64,000 bases of DNA from JAZDRH01 sp047470865 (GTDB lineage Bacteria; Pseudomonadota; Gammaproteobacteria; Pseudomonadales; Pseudomonadaceae). Each line of letters opens with the position of its first letter. The stretch's first letter is position 1. Position numbers and translations under genes: made by a program. The notes beneath the pieces were generated by a model. It did not search any database. It was not told the origin of the DNA and worked only from the letters and a program-made list of their open reading frames with translations. Shown piece by piece: positions 8,639 through 18,156 of the stretch. The DNA lies in contig NZ_JAZDRH010000009.1 in NCBI RefSeq assembly GCF_047470865.1, forward strand, positions 47,517 to 111,516, in the 5' to 3' direction.

Positions 8639-9703
8639 TTAAAGGCTAGGTGTGAAACCTGCAAATAGCGCTTGGACTTGTTCTTGTTGTACGTCATCAA
8701 TATGTGCGTGCTGCCATTTTGGATTTTTATCTTTATCAACAATCAGAGCGCGCACGCCTTCCATAATGTCACCTTGATCAAACCAGATGCAGTCAAGATG
8801 AAATTCTAGATTAAAACAGTTTTCCAGTGATAGTTGAGCGCCACGCTTGACTAACTCGATCGCTGTAGCCAAGGCTAAAGGGGAGCGACTGTCGAGCGTG
8901 TTAACAATCTTTTCAGCCCATTGTGCGTAGCTAGGATCAGTTTCATTTTTTAATGAATGATAAATGGTTTTTGCATCAGCAACAGAAAAATGCTTTTTAA
9001 TAGCAGGTTTTAGTTTAAGCAGCTCGCTGCCATCCATGGTTTTGTGCGCAAGCGTTTCCAGCAAACTACGTATAGCCTCATTAGGATGTCCATTCCATGA
9101 CATATGATCTAAACAACGGTCAAACTCGGCAAATTGCTCTTTAGGTAAATGCCAGTCGGCTAAGCCTACCGCCAGTGCATCAGCCGCTTTAATAGGATTG
9201 CCCGTAATAGCCATATAGGTGCCAATATGGTCAGCAAGGCGTGATAAAAAATAACTACCACCGACATCAGGAAAGTAGCCTATGCCTGTTTCTGGCATGC
9301 CCATACGGGTATTTTCACTAATGACACGAAAGCTTGCCCCTTGTACCAAGCCCATGCCACCGCCTAATACATAGCCGTCCATCAGCGCAACTACAGGTTT
9401 GTTGTAGTTATGGATAAATAGATCAAGCGCGTATTCTTCGCTAAAGAAGGTTTCGTTGTCTTTGTTGCCAGCTAAGTGGTTGTCATATAAGGCGCGTATA
9501 TCGCCGCCAGCGCAGAATGCTTTTTCGCCTTCTGCGCGTAGGACTACCGCATAAACTTTGGCATCATCAGCCCATGCGCTGAGCTGTTGCTGCAATAAGC
9601 GAACCATCTCAAGGTTCAGTGAGTTCAAGCTCGCTGCCCGATTAAGCGTAAGATGTCCTACATGATTGCGCACTTGCGCTAGCACTAAGGCTGAATCGCT
9701 CAT
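8639..9703 (-). CDS. 3-hydroxyisobutyryl-CoA hydrolase (enoyl-CoA hydratase family)
   Basis: A 354-residue crotonase-fold protein, longer than an ordinary enoyl-CoA hydratase and of the size of HIBYL-CoA hydrolase (HibCH), which releases 3-hydroxyisobutyrate from its CoA ester. The oxyanion-hole motifs are FCAGGDIRALYD near residue 66 and DGYVLGGGMGLVQG near residue 110; the family region MPETGIGYFPDVGGSYFLSRL follows. A C-terminal extension after residue 260 is typical of HibCH. It sits between mmsB (3-hydroxyisobutyrate dehydrogenase) and the acyl-CoA dehydrogenase, so it supplies the substrate of MmsB. Confidence 0.88.
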   Translation of the reverse strand: MSDSALVLAQVRNHVGHLTLNRAASLNSLNLEMVRLLQQQLSAWADDAKVYAVVLRAEGEKAFCAGGDIRALYDNHLAGNKDNETFFSEEYALDLFIHNYNKPVVALMDGYVLGGGMGLVQGASFRVISENTRMGMPETGIGYFPDVGGSYFLSRLADHIGTYMAITGNPIKAADALAVGLADWHLPKEQFAEFDRCLDHMSWNGHPNEAIRSLLETLAHKTMDGSELLKLKPAIKKHFSVADAKTIYHSLKNETDPSYAQWAEKIVNTLDSRSPLALATAIELVKRGAQLSLENCFNLEFHLDCIWFDQGDIMEGVRALIVDKDKNPKWQHAHIDDVQQEQVQALFAGFTPSL

Positions 9704-9706
9704 AAA

Positions 9707-10594
9707 TTATTCCTTATGATAAAGCTTGATAATGGCAGAAAAATCCAGCTGTCCATTACCTTGTAGACTAAAGGCTTGGTAAAGTTGCTGTGCCATACCA
9801 CCCATGATCACAGGTTGCTTGCACAGTTTCGCCGCTTCGGTAGCTAAACCTAAATCTTTGAGCATTAAGTCTGTCCCAAATCCCCCAGTATAGCCGCGAC
9901 TAGCAGGTACATTTTCTAAGACGCCTGGGAATGGGTTGTTGATTTCAGAGCTCCAGCAGCGACCGCTTGAGGTGTTGATAATACCCGCTAATACTTTTGC
10001 ATCCATGCCTAGCGAAACGCCTAGCGCCATGGCTTCAGCAACGCCAATCATGGAGATACCTAACAGCATGTTGTTGGCTACTTTAGCAGCTTGGCCATTA
10101 CCGCAAGCGCCACAGTGGACAATATTTTTCCCCATGGCCGCTAAAATGCTTTTAGCACTAGTAAAATCAGCATCAGTACCGCCCACCATAAAGGTTAGCG
10201 TACCTGCTTGTGCACCCATGGTGCCACCAGAAACAGGAGCATCAAGCATTTTATGCCCGAGTTCAGTGGCAACTTTATTAACTTCACGCGCGCTGTGCGG
10301 GTCAATGGTTGAGCAGTCAATAATTAAAGTAGATTTTTGAAGGTGCTTTAATAAGCCATCCTCGCCTAAAAATACGCCTTTAACATGAGGTGCAGCAGGT
10401 AGCATGCTAATCACCACATCGACCTGTTGTTGAGCAAACTGGTTAGGTGAAGTGACCGCTGTGGCACCTTGCTCTACGAGTTTGTTAACAGCATCTTTTG
10501 ATAAATCAAATACGCTTAGGGTAAAACCAGCTTTAATCAGATTGCCCGCCATTGGGCCGCCCATGTTACCTAATCCTAAAAAGCCAATATGCAT
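9707..10594 (-). CDS. mmsB: 3-hydroxyisobutyrate dehydrogenase
   Basis: MmsB oxidises 3-hydroxyisobutyrate to methylmalonate semialdehyde with NAD. The N-terminal Rossmann motif is GFLGLGNMGGPMAGNL, the substrate-binding segment is DAPVSGGTMGAQAGTLTFMVGG (residues 118-139), and the catalytic lysine is K171 in GQAAKVANNMLL. I start it at the ATG directly before HIGFLGLG, with GGAG seven bases upstream; an earlier in-frame start would add 22 residues that do not fit the family. The result is 295 residues, the usual length. It is three bases from the downstream hydrolase gene and second in the valine operon. Confidence 0.94.
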   Translation of the reverse strand: MHIGFLGLGNMGGPMAGNLIKAGFTLSVFDLSKDAVNKLVEQGATAVTSPNQFAQQQVDVVISMLPAAPHVKGVFLGEDGLLKHLQKSTLIIDCSTIDPHSAREVNKVATELGHKMLDAPVSGGTMGAQAGTLTFMVGGTDADFTSAKSILAAMGKNIVHCGACGNGQAAKVANNMLLGISMIGVAEAMALGVSLGMDAKVLAGIINTSSGRCWSSEINNPFPGVLENVPASRGYTGGFGTDLMLKDLGLATEAAKLCKQPVIMGGMAQQLYQAFSLQGNGQLDFSAIIKLYHKE

Positions 10595-10666
10595 AATTGC
10601 GCTCCGTAATCTTGTTCGTGTTGTGACGGAAAATACGCCTTGCAGGGGAACAAGGCGCATTGGGCT

Positions 10667-12172
10667 TTACTTGAGGCTAATCGTAGTATTTACGCTGCCT
10701 GCTTCCTCTTTATCATCAAACCAGCGGGCCGTAACTGTTTTGGTTTGAGTATAAAATTGCACTACTTGTTTGCCGTATGGACCTAGATCACCTAGTTTTG
10801 AAGCACGTGAACCTGTGAAGGAGAAAATAGGTACAGGTACAGGGATAGGTACGTTGATACCCACTTGGCCTACGTCGATATCTTCTTGGAAATGACGCGC
10901 GGCTGCGCCAGAACGAGTGAATATGGCGGTGCCATTACCGTTAGGGTTTTCGTTGATGATGTCAATCGCTTGCTCAAGGTTGTCAGCGTTTAGAATAGTT
11001 AATACAGGACCAAAAATTTCTTCTTGGTAAATACGCATTGAACGATCTACTTTTGAGAAAATAGTAGGGCCAACAAAGTTGCCTTTTTCATAGCCTTTAA
11101 CCACTGGGTTACGGCCATCTAAATCCAGCTGCGCACCTTGTTCAACGCCGCTATCAATTAAGCCATTAACCCGTTTTAGCGCGCTTTGTGAAATCACAGG
11201 ACCTACATCGGTATCGGCTTCACAACCTGCATTGACTTTAAGGGTTTTGGCTTTTGCAATAATGTCAGGTAGCCATTCTTGAGCTTTACCTACCAGAATA
11301 ATCACAGGCAATGCCATGCAGCGTTGACCAGCAGCGCCAAAAGCAGAACCCACAATGGCGTTTAGGGTTTGTTCTTTATTGGCGTCAGGCATCACAATGC
11401 CGTGGTTTTTCGCCCCCATCATGCACTGCACGCGCTTACCGTTTAATGATGAGCGATTGTAAACGTGAGTACCTACGTGGGATGAGCCAACAAAGGACAC
11501 CGCTTTAATATCTTTATGGTCGCAAATAGCGTTCACTGCGTCTGGACCACCATGGATAACGTTTAGTACACCTTTGGGAATCCCAGCTTCTAGCGCTAAC
11601 TCAACGAGGCGCATAGTGACCATAGGATCTTGCTCAGAAGGCTTAAGTACGAAAGTGTTGCCCGTCACAATGGCCATTGGGAACATCCACAATGGAATCA
11701 TAGCGGGGAAGTTAAATGGTGTAATACCTGCACAAACACCTATAGGCTGTAATACGGTATAGGTGTCTACACCGCTGGCTACGTTATTAGCCAATTCGCC
11801 TAATTGTAAATTACCAATGCTGGCGGCATGCTCAACTACCTCAAGCCCACGGAATACATCACCTTCGGCATCAGGTAAGGTTTTACCTTGTTCAGCTGTG
11901 AGAATGGCTGCCAACTCTTTCATGTTTTCACGAATTAGTTGTTGGTACTTTAAGAAAATGCGTGCGCGCGCTCCAATGGGCGTTTTACGCCATGTTTTAA
12001 AGGCATCTTTAGCGCTGGCAACCGCTGCTTGAATTTCATCGGCAGTGGCAAAAGGAACACGGGCTAGCACTTCTTGCGTGGCAGGATTAACCACATCGCG
12101 CCACTCTTTGGTTTTAGACTCAACAAACTCACCGTTGATGAGTAATTTGACTGTTGGAATGGTAGAACTCAT
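10667..12172 (-). CDS. mmsA: Methylmalonate-semialdehyde dehydrogenase (CoA-acylating)
   Basis: MmsA converts methylmalonate semialdehyde plus CoA and NAD to propionyl-CoA and CO2, the last step of the valine branch here. It is an aldehyde dehydrogenase of 501 residues with the oxyanion Asn in TPFNFPAMIP (about residue 154), the NAD loop FVGSSHVG, and catalytic C285 in AAGQRCMALPV; the N-terminal arginines and the MMGAKNHGIVMPDA segment are typical of MmsA. The ATG start has AGGTG just upstream; a GTG six bases earlier lies inside that site. It is the first gene of the minus-strand operon. Confidence 0.96.
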   Translation of the reverse strand: MSSTIPTVKLLINGEFVESKTKEWRDVVNPATQEVLARVPFATADEIQAAVASAKDAFKTWRKTPIGARARIFLKYQQLIRENMKELAAILTAEQGKTLPDAEGDVFRGLEVVEHAASIGNLQLGELANNVASGVDTYTVLQPIGVCAGITPFNFPAMIPLWMFPMAIVTGNTFVLKPSEQDPMVTMRLVELALEAGIPKGVLNVIHGGPDAVNAICDHKDIKAVSFVGSSHVGTHVYNRSSLNGKRVQCMMGAKNHGIVMPDANKEQTLNAIVGSAFGAAGQRCMALPVIILVGKAQEWLPDIIAKAKTLKVNAGCEADTDVGPVISQSALKRVNGLIDSGVEQGAQLDLDGRNPVVKGYEKGNFVGPTIFSKVDRSMRIYQEEIFGPVLTILNADNLEQAIDIINENPNGNGTAIFTRSGAAARHFQEDIDVGQVGINVPIPVPVPIFSFTGSRASKLGDLGPYGKQVVQFYTQTKTVTARWFDDKEEAGSVNTTISLK

Positions 12173-12233
12173 GGGCACCTCAGCTGTTAATTTTTTTGTG
12201 ATTGAGATACAAGCTGTGGTTTGATGCTAACAG

Positions 12234-12288
12234 TGCAAATTTGCAAAGAACAATACGAGTGACTGCAGATTCGCTGTGCATTTTTGCA
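12234..12288. promoter_or_regulatory. Two TGCA-type palindromes between mmsA and the LysR gene
   Basis: TGCAAATTTGCA (12234-12245) is a perfect palindrome, and TGCA-TTTT-TGCA (12277-12288) is a second one 31 bases on. Both have the T-N11-A style of LysR operators and lie in the divergent promoter region between mmsA and the LysR gene. Binding by the adjacent LysR protein is inference from position and shape. Confidence 0.5.
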
Positions 12289-12316
12289 GATTCTACTTTG
12301 GCATAAGGGGACTTTG

Positions 12317-13213
12317 ATGGATTGGGACCACCTAAGATTTTTCTTAGAACTCGCGCGGGCAGGGCGTTTAGTCATAGCCGCAAGACGTTTGGCGGTGGAT
12401 CACACCACAGTATCGCGACGCATACAGGCATTAGAGAAAAGTCTAGGTCGCGCTTTATTCTTGCGTGAACCTGATGGCTACAAATTAACCGAGGCAGGAC
12501 GCGAATTATTACCACAAGCCGAAGCAATGGAAAGTGCTTACGTGGCAATTGCCAGTGCAATGCCTAATCGTGAAGAAAAGCTGTCGGGGCAAGTGCGCAT
12601 TGGTGCTACCGAAGGTTACGGCACTTTGTTACTAGCGCCCCAATTAGCGCAACTAGGGATGCGCTACCCACATTTAAAAATTGATTTGCTAGCTTTGCCG
12701 CGGGCAGTTCAGTTGTCTCGTAATGAAGCGGATATTGTTGTCACACTGGAACGACCAGAGCGCGGACCGTTCATAATTACACGTTTAACTAACTATGTAT
12801 TGCGTTTATATGCAACGCCTGAATACTTAGCGCAACATCGGCCAATTACGAAAAAAGAAGATTTACTGGAGCATCATTTTGTAAGTTATGTAGATGACTT
12901 GCTGTTTTCCAAAGAATTGTTTTTTCTAGATGGTTTGGCAAAAAATACCTTGGTTAATTGGCGTTCAACCAGTGTTTTAGCACAGCAAGAAGCGGTTGCA
13001 GCTGGGGCAGGTATTGCTATTTTGCCTGCTTTTGCGGCACAAAAGGATCCACGCTTAGTGCAAGTGCTGGCAGGTGAGGTGGAATTTACTCGCACCTTTT
13101 GGATGCTGATGCCAACAGAATTAAAAGATATTGCGCGTATGCGCAGTACCTGGAAGTTTTTACGTGAGCAAGCCGAAAAATTACAAGATCAGCTACTTGG
13201 TAAAGCCAATTAG
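12317..13213 (+). CDS. LysR-family transcriptional regulator
   Basis: A 298-residue regulator with an N-terminal winged helix-turn-helix (WDHLRFFLELARAGRLVIAA, then RRLAVDHTTVSRRIQALEKS, residues 3-45) and a C-terminal LysR substrate domain. The ATG has AAGGGG upstream; a TTG 33 bases earlier lacks a ribosome site. It is transcribed divergently from mmsA, with two TGCA palindromes in between, so control of the valine operon, and perhaps of itself, is the natural inference. The effector is unknown. It is followed nine bases later by an AraC-family gene. Confidence 0.88.
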   Translation: MDWDHLRFFLELARAGRLVIAARRLAVDHTTVSRRIQALEKSLGRALFLREPDGYKLTEAGRELLPQAEAMESAYVAIASAMPNREEKLSGQVRIGATEGYGTLLLAPQLAQLGMRYPHLKIDLLALPRAVQLSRNEADIVVTLERPERGPFIITRLTNYVLRLYATPEYLAQHRPITKKEDLLEHHFVSYVDDLLFSKELFFLDGLAKNTLVNWRSTSVLAQQEAVAAGAGIAILPAFAAQKDPRLVQVLAGEVEFTRTFWMLMPTELKDIARMRSTWKFLREQAEKLQDQLLGKAN

Positions 13214-13221
13214 GAGAACCT

Positions 13222-14235
13222 ATGGCATGGGATGTAAGGGGCAGCGTACCTTTTGAGTTTGTGCGCCAAGCGTTACAAGAGCCTATAAGGCGACAAATCA
13301 ACGTAGTGCCTATTCTACAACGCGCCAAGTTACCAGAAAATATTATTCATGGCGCTGATGGTCAGGTGAGTATTCGCCAGTTTGCGGTATTTTGGCGTAT
13401 TCTCGCGCGGGCGTTAGATGATGAGTTTTGTTGGATGGATGCTCGTACAATGAAACCAGGAAGCTTTGCGTTTATGGCACAGATTGCCATGCAACAACAT
13501 ACGGTGGAGCAAGGCATTGAGCAGGCACTTAAATTTTTATCATTAATTTTTGCCAACAAAACAACCTATTTAATTCAGCAACATAGCGTTGCAGAGATTG
13601 TGTTAAATGAAAGCCAAGAGGAGCCATTTCGTCCCTTTTGTTATTTTACTTTTTGGATGTATGTGCATGGCTTAACCTGTTGGTTAGCGAGTCGGCGTGT
13701 GCCTATTTTGGCAGTGGAATTACGCTGTGAAAAACCAGAAAACGCAGATGACTATCGCTTAATGTTTTCTGAAAATTTAAGCTTTAGTAAAGCACAAACA
13801 CGCATTATTTTTGCCGCTGACTGCTTACAGCAGCCCATTCGCCGTAGCGCTGATGAATTAAAGCGATTTATTAATAACGCCCCCCGCAACATCATGGTTA
13901 AGTACCGTGACCCTCTTAGTCTTACCAGTAAAACACGGCACTTATTAAACCAGCAAACGCCTAGTTTATGGCCAGATGCGGACCAAGTAGCCGAGCATTT
14001 TCATATTTCAGTGGCCACACTGCGTCGACGTTTAGCCGAAGAAGGGCAAAGCTTTCAGCAAATTAAAGACAAACTACGTGCTAACCAAGCAATGCGTGCC
14101 TTAGCTGATACTCAAAAAAGCTTTGTCGATATCGCTAATGAGCTGGGGTTTGCCGATGTGAGTGCTTTTTATAAAGCTTTTCGTAAATGGACAGGAACTC
14201 AGCCCGGGCACTATAGACAATTGCTGTTAGGTTAA
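13222..14235 (+). CDS. AraC-family transcriptional regulator
   Basis: A 337-residue protein with an N-terminal arabinose-binding-like domain (PF12625 type, about residues 20-200) and two C-terminal AraC helix-turn-helices: VAEHFHISVATLRRRLAEEG and DIANELGFADVSAFYKAFRKWTG (residues about 250-330). It follows the LysR gene closely, with GGAG before the ATG, and precedes the acyl-CoA synthetase operon, which it may activate. Its relation to MmsR is not clear because the N-terminal domain is of another type. The inducer is unknown. Confidence 0.87.
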   Translation: MAWDVRGSVPFEFVRQALQEPIRRQINVVPILQRAKLPENIIHGADGQVSIRQFAVFWRILARALDDEFCWMDARTMKPGSFAFMAQIAMQQHTVEQGIEQALKFLSLIFANKTTYLIQQHSVAEIVLNESQEEPFRPFCYFTFWMYVHGLTCWLASRRVPILAVELRCEKPENADDYRLMFSENLSFSKAQTRIIFAADCLQQPIRRSADELKRFINNAPRNIMVKYRDPLSLTSKTRHLLNQQTPSLWPDADQVAEHFHISVATLRRRLAEEGQSFQQIKDKLRANQAMRALADTQKSFVDIANELGFADVSAFYKAFRKWTGTQPGHYRQLLLG

Positions 14236-14335
14236 TTCTAGCTGCAACTTTAGTCGGCTTCGGTTGTAGTCGACATTTTTAAAAGTGCTTTGATGAGGCA
14301 CGTATTTAAGGGGTTTCTTCGAATATTGTCCAAAT

Positions 14336-14370
14336 CGCTCAATGAATTTGATGTTTTTAGCTATTGAGCG
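14336..14370. promoter_or_regulatory. Inverted repeat in the acyl-CoA synthetase promoter region
   Basis: CGCTCAAT and ATTGAGCG form an 8-bp perfect inverted repeat with a 19-base spacer, within the 213-base gap before the acyl-CoA synthetase gene. A second small repeat, GATAG-CGA-CTATC, follows. These could be binding sites for the AraC- or LysR-type regulator upstream; nothing else is seen in the gap apart from the GGGAGG ribosome site. Confidence 0.35.
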
Positions 14371-14448
14371 TGAAAACACAGATAGCGACTATCGAGTCTC
14401 AAGTTTCTTGCACCGCCATCACAAAAATAACATCGCAGGGAGGTCGTC

Positions 14449-16131
14449 ATGACCCAATTTGAGCAAGACTATTACACTGCTTATCAGAAATTTGACTTAG
14501 CAGAAACGATTCAGCGCACTATCAGCGGTAACTATGATGCCATGAATGCCTGTTACGAATGTTGTGACAGGCACGCTATACCTGGGCGTATCGGGCTATT
14601 TGCTGAAACTAAGAATAATGAGTCTTTCCGTTACACCTTTACTCAACTTAAAGAAGAATCTGCACGCTTTGCTAATTTTCTAAAATCACAAGGCATTCGC
14701 AAAGGTGATGTGGTGGCAGGTTTGTTGCCGCGTACGCATGAACTATTAATTGTTATTTTAGGTGCGTGGCGTATTGGCGCTGTTTATCAGCCATTGTTTA
14801 CTGCATTTGGGCCTAAGGCGATTGAGCATAGGCTGAGTATTTCTAAAGCCAAATTGGTAGTGACGGATCGTGATAATCGCTCAAAGCTAGCGCAGATAGA
14901 GAATTGTCCAGCTGTTATGACGGTTGCAGAAGATAAAGGCTTAGGTATTTTCCAAGGTGATTTTAGCTTCTGGGAAGAAATGCACCATCAAGAGGACGAG
15001 TGTGAAATTGTCATGCTCTATGGCGAAGAACCTTTTTTATTAATGTTTACTTCAGGCACAACAGGCTTGCCAAAACCTATTGAAGTACCTGTAAAAGCAG
15101 TTGCTGCATTCCATCGCTATATGGAAGATGCTGTTGGTTTGCATCCAACTGACTCTTTCTGGAACGTGGCAGATCCAGGTTGGGCGTATGGTTTGTATTT
15201 TGGGATTACAGGCCCGCTATCAATGGGCGTGCCTATTTTGTTCCTTGATGGCTTGTTCAATATTGATCGCAGTATTGATGTTATCAAAAAATACAAGGTT
15301 ACTAACTTAGCAGGCGCACCTACGGTTTATCGTATGGTGATTGCAGGCGGTAAAAATATTGCAGATCGTCTACGTGGCCAGTTACGTGTGGTAAGTAGTG
15401 CTGGCGAACCATTAAATCCAGAAGTGATTCGTTGGTTTGATGAGAATCTTGGTGTAGTGATTAACGACCATTATGGTCAAACTGAAATGGGCATGGTGTT
15501 ATGTAACCACCATGGTCTAGCGCACCCTGTACATTTAGGCGCAGCAGGTTATTCATCACCTGGGCATCGTATTGTGGTAGTGGATGAAGAAACGCTCAAA
15601 GAATTACCAGCAGGGCAGCCTGGCATGTTGGCTGTAGATCGTGATCACTCACCTATGTTCTGGTTCAATGGTTATAAAGATACCGAAACCAAAGCCTTTA
15701 AAGGTAAGTATTACTTTACGGGCGACACGGCAGAGCTTAATGAAGATGGCAGTATCAGCTTTGTGGGACGTTCAGATGATGTGATTACCACTTCAGGTTA
15801 TCGTGTCGGTCCGTTTGATGTAGAAAGCGCTTTGATTGAGCATCCATCGGTTATTGAGGCGGCTGTAGTCGGGAAGCCTGACCCCGAGCGAACCGAAATC
15901 ATCAAGGCTTTTGTGATTTTACATAATGACTTTAATCCTAGCCCTGAGTTAGCAGAAGTGTTGCGTAAGCATGTACGCAATCGTCTAGCTGCCCATGCGT
16001 ATCCACGTGAAATTGAGTTTGTTAAAGAATTACCCAAAACGCCAAGCGGCAAAGTGCAGCGTTTTATGTTGCGCTTACAAGAGATCAACAAGCTTAACGA
16101 AGAAAAGAAAGAACAAGCGGTACATGCTTAA
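14449..16131 (+). CDS. AMP-dependent acyl-CoA synthetase (short/branched-chain type)
   Basis: A 560-residue ANL-superfamily ligase that activates a carboxylic acid through an acyl-adenylate to its CoA thioester. Motifs: P-loop LMFTSGTTGLPKP near residue 198, the acceptor motif DHYGQTEMG near residue 340, YFTGDTAELNEDGSISFVGR near residue 425, and the catalytic lysine in LPKTPSGKVQR near residue 530. The organisation resembles PA2555-PA2553 of P. aeruginosa, so isobutyrate or 2-methylbutyrate is a reasonable substrate, but medium-chain acids or propionate cannot be excluded. It has a strong GGGAGG ribosome site and leads a four-gene plus-strand operon. Confidence 0.9.
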   Translation: MTQFEQDYYTAYQKFDLAETIQRTISGNYDAMNACYECCDRHAIPGRIGLFAETKNNESFRYTFTQLKEESARFANFLKSQGIRKGDVVAGLLPRTHELLIVILGAWRIGAVYQPLFTAFGPKAIEHRLSISKAKLVVTDRDNRSKLAQIENCPAVMTVAEDKGLGIFQGDFSFWEEMHHQEDECEIVMLYGEEPFLLMFTSGTTGLPKPIEVPVKAVAAFHRYMEDAVGLHPTDSFWNVADPGWAYGLYFGITGPLSMGVPILFLDGLFNIDRSIDVIKKYKVTNLAGAPTVYRMVIAGGKNIADRLRGQLRVVSSAGEPLNPEVIRWFDENLGVVINDHYGQTEMGMVLCNHHGLAHPVHLGAAGYSSPGHRIVVVDEETLKELPAGQPGMLAVDRDHSPMFWFNGYKDTETKAFKGKYYFTGDTAELNEDGSISFVGRSDDVITTSGYRVGPFDVESALIEHPSVIEAAVVGKPDPERTEIIKAFVILHNDFNPSPELAEVLRKHVRNRLAAHAYPREIEFVKELPKTPSGKVQRFMLRLQEINKLNEEKKEQAVHA

Positions 16132-16146
16132 TTAAAGGAAAACCAA

Positions 16147-16914
16147 ATGCAGATTGCACAAAACGTATTTTTAGTAACGGGGGCCGCGTCTGGATTAGGC
16201 GCAGCTACCGCGCAACGGCTAATTGAGCATGGTGCGAAAGTGGCACTGCTCGATATGAATCAACAAGCAGTAGAAGAACAAGCTAAGCAGCTCGGTCAAC
16301 ACGCCTTAGCGCTTTGTGCAGATATCTGTGATGAAGAGCAAGCCAAAGCCGCCATTGCAAAAGCAGTGGCGCACTTTGGTAAGCTTAATGGCTTAGTAAA
16401 CTGTGCTGGTATTGTAGGTGCCTCTCGCATTTTGGGGCGTAATGGAGCGCATGACTTATCGCTTTTTACTAAAGTGCTACAAGTAAATGTGGTTGGCACC
16501 TTTAATATGTTGCGCTTAGCAGCTGAGCAAATGGCACAGCAAACCGCTAATGCCGATGGTGAGCGCGGTATTGTTATTAATACCGCGTCAGTCGCCGCTT
16601 ATGATGGCCAGCTTGGCCAAGCTGCATATGCTTCCTCGAAAGGCGCTGTAGTTAGCCTTACTTTGCCTGCGGCGCGCGAGTTAGCACGCAGTGGCATTCG
16701 TGTTATGACCATTGCCCCAGGGGTATTTGAAACGCCAATGATGGCTGGTATGACAGATGAAGTACGTGCTTCATTATGTGCCGATGTGCCTTTTCCTCCG
16801 CGGTTAGGCCGCCCAAGCGAATATGCCGAATTAGCCTGCCATATAATTGAAAATACCATGCTAAACGGTGAGGTTATTCGTTTAGACGGTGCTTTACGTA
16901 TGGCGGTAAAGTAG
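16147..16914 (+). CDS. SDR dehydrogenase, probably 2-methyl-3-hydroxybutyryl-CoA dehydrogenase
   Basis: A 255-residue classical short-chain dehydrogenase of the HSD17B10 type. The NAD motif is TGAASGLG (residues 11-18), the structural motif is NCAG at 85-88, and the active-site residues are S148, Y161 and K165 (YASSK). The N-terminal SGLGAATA and the MTIAPGVFETPMMAGM segment are typical of 3-hydroxyacyl-CoA dehydrogenase type 2. It lies directly between an acyl-CoA synthetase and a thiolase, which supports a role in the oxidation step before thiolysis in isoleucine breakdown. The exact substrate is inferred. Confidence 0.88.
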   Translation: MQIAQNVFLVTGAASGLGAATAQRLIEHGAKVALLDMNQQAVEEQAKQLGQHALALCADICDEEQAKAAIAKAVAHFGKLNGLVNCAGIVGASRILGRNGAHDLSLFTKVLQVNVVGTFNMLRLAAEQMAQQTANADGERGIVINTASVAAYDGQLGQAAYASSKGAVVSLTLPAARELARSGIRVMTIAPGVFETPMMAGMTDEVRASLCADVPFPPRLGRPSEYAELACHIIENTMLNGEVIRLDGALRMAVK

Positions 16915-16922
16915 GAGTGATT

Positions 16923-18110
16923 ATGCAAAAAGATCCTATAGTAATTGTCTCTGCTGTACGTACTCCTATGGGCGGTTTTCAAGGGGAGCTTAGCAGTCTA
17001 ACTTCGCCAGAGTTAGGCGCAGCTGCCATTAAAGCTGCGGTTGAGCGCGCTCAGTTAAAAGGGCAAGATATTGACCAAGTACTCTTTGGTTGTGTGCTCT
17101 CTGCTGGTTTGGGACAGGCTCCAGCTCGCCAAGCAGCATTAGGGGCGGGGCTACCAGCGTCGGTACCTTGTACTACACTCAATAAAATGTGTGGTTCAGG
17201 TATGCAAACTGTAATGAGTGCGCACGATATGATTTTGGCTGACAGTGCCAAAATAGTAGTAGCTGGCGGCATGGAAAGTATGTCCAATGCACCTTATTTA
17301 CTAGATAAAGCTCGCGCTGGCTATCGTATGGGGCATGGCAAAGTGACTGATCATATGTTCCTTGATGGCTTAGAAGATGCCTATGATAAAGGTCGGCTTA
17401 TGGGCACTTTTGCAGAAGATTGTGCTAGTGAGTTTTCGTTTACCCGTGAACAGCAAGATGACTTTGCTAAGCAATCGCTTACTCGAGCAAATCAAGCGAT
17501 TACATCCAAAGCCTTTGCAGCTGAAATCGTGCCTGTTAGCGTAACAAGTCGTAAGGGTAGTATTGAAATCAGTACAGATGAGCAGCCACCTAAAGCCAAT
17601 TTAGAGAAAATTCCAACACTAAAACCAGCTTTTCGTAAAGATGGAACAGTAACAGCCGCCAACTCTAGTTCTATTTCGGATGGGGCGGCGGCTTTGCTGC
17701 TGATGCGTGAAAGTGAAGCACAAAAACGTGGGTTAAAACCCTTAGCTCGTATTCATGGCCATGCTTCTTTTGCGAATGCTCCGCACTTGTTTCCTACAGC
17801 GCCTATTGGTGCAATTAATAATCTAATGCATAAATTGCATTGGTCGTTGGATAAGGTAGATCTCTTTGAGATTAACGAAGCTTTCGCAGTAGTAACTATG
17901 GCGACGGCTCAGCAGCTTGGTTTATCAACTGATAAAGTAAACGTTAATGGTGGTGCTTGCGCACTAGGGCATCCTATTGGTGCGTCAGGAGCGCGTATTT
18001 TAGTCACCCTGATTCACGCCTTGCGTAAGCGTCAGCAGAAAATTGGTGTTGCAGCTATCTGTATTGGTGGCGGTGAAGCAACAGCGATTGCACTTGAGTG
18101 CATGGATTAA
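16923..18110 (+). CDS. Acetyl-CoA acyltransferase (thiolase)
   Basis: A 395-residue degradative thiolase cleaving 3-ketoacyl-CoA, probably 2-methylacetoacetyl-CoA to propionyl-CoA and acetyl-CoA. The acyl-accepting cysteine is C90 in LNKMCGSGMQ; the catalytic His lies in INEAFAVV and GHPIGASGAR, and the second cysteine in AICIGGGEA near the C-terminus. The ATG has TAGGAG six bases upstream; a GTG six bases earlier overlaps that site. It follows the SDR gene after eight bases. Confidence 0.93.
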   Translation: MQKDPIVIVSAVRTPMGGFQGELSSLTSPELGAAAIKAAVERAQLKGQDIDQVLFGCVLSAGLGQAPARQAALGAGLPASVPCTTLNKMCGSGMQTVMSAHDMILADSAKIVVAGGMESMSNAPYLLDKARAGYRMGHGKVTDHMFLDGLEDAYDKGRLMGTFAEDCASEFSFTREQQDDFAKQSLTRANQAITSKAFAAEIVPVSVTSRKGSIEISTDEQPPKANLEKIPTLKPAFRKDGTVTAANSSSISDGAAALLLMRESEAQKRGLKPLARIHGHASFANAPHLFPTAPIGAINNLMHKLHWSLDKVDLFEINEAFAVVTMATAQQLGLSTDKVNVNGGACALGHPIGASGARILVTLIHALRKRQQKIGVAAICIGGGEATAIALECMD

Positions 18111-18156
18111 TTGAAGGCGTTTAGCACGCCTATCTTTGTAGATTAAGGGTAATCTT

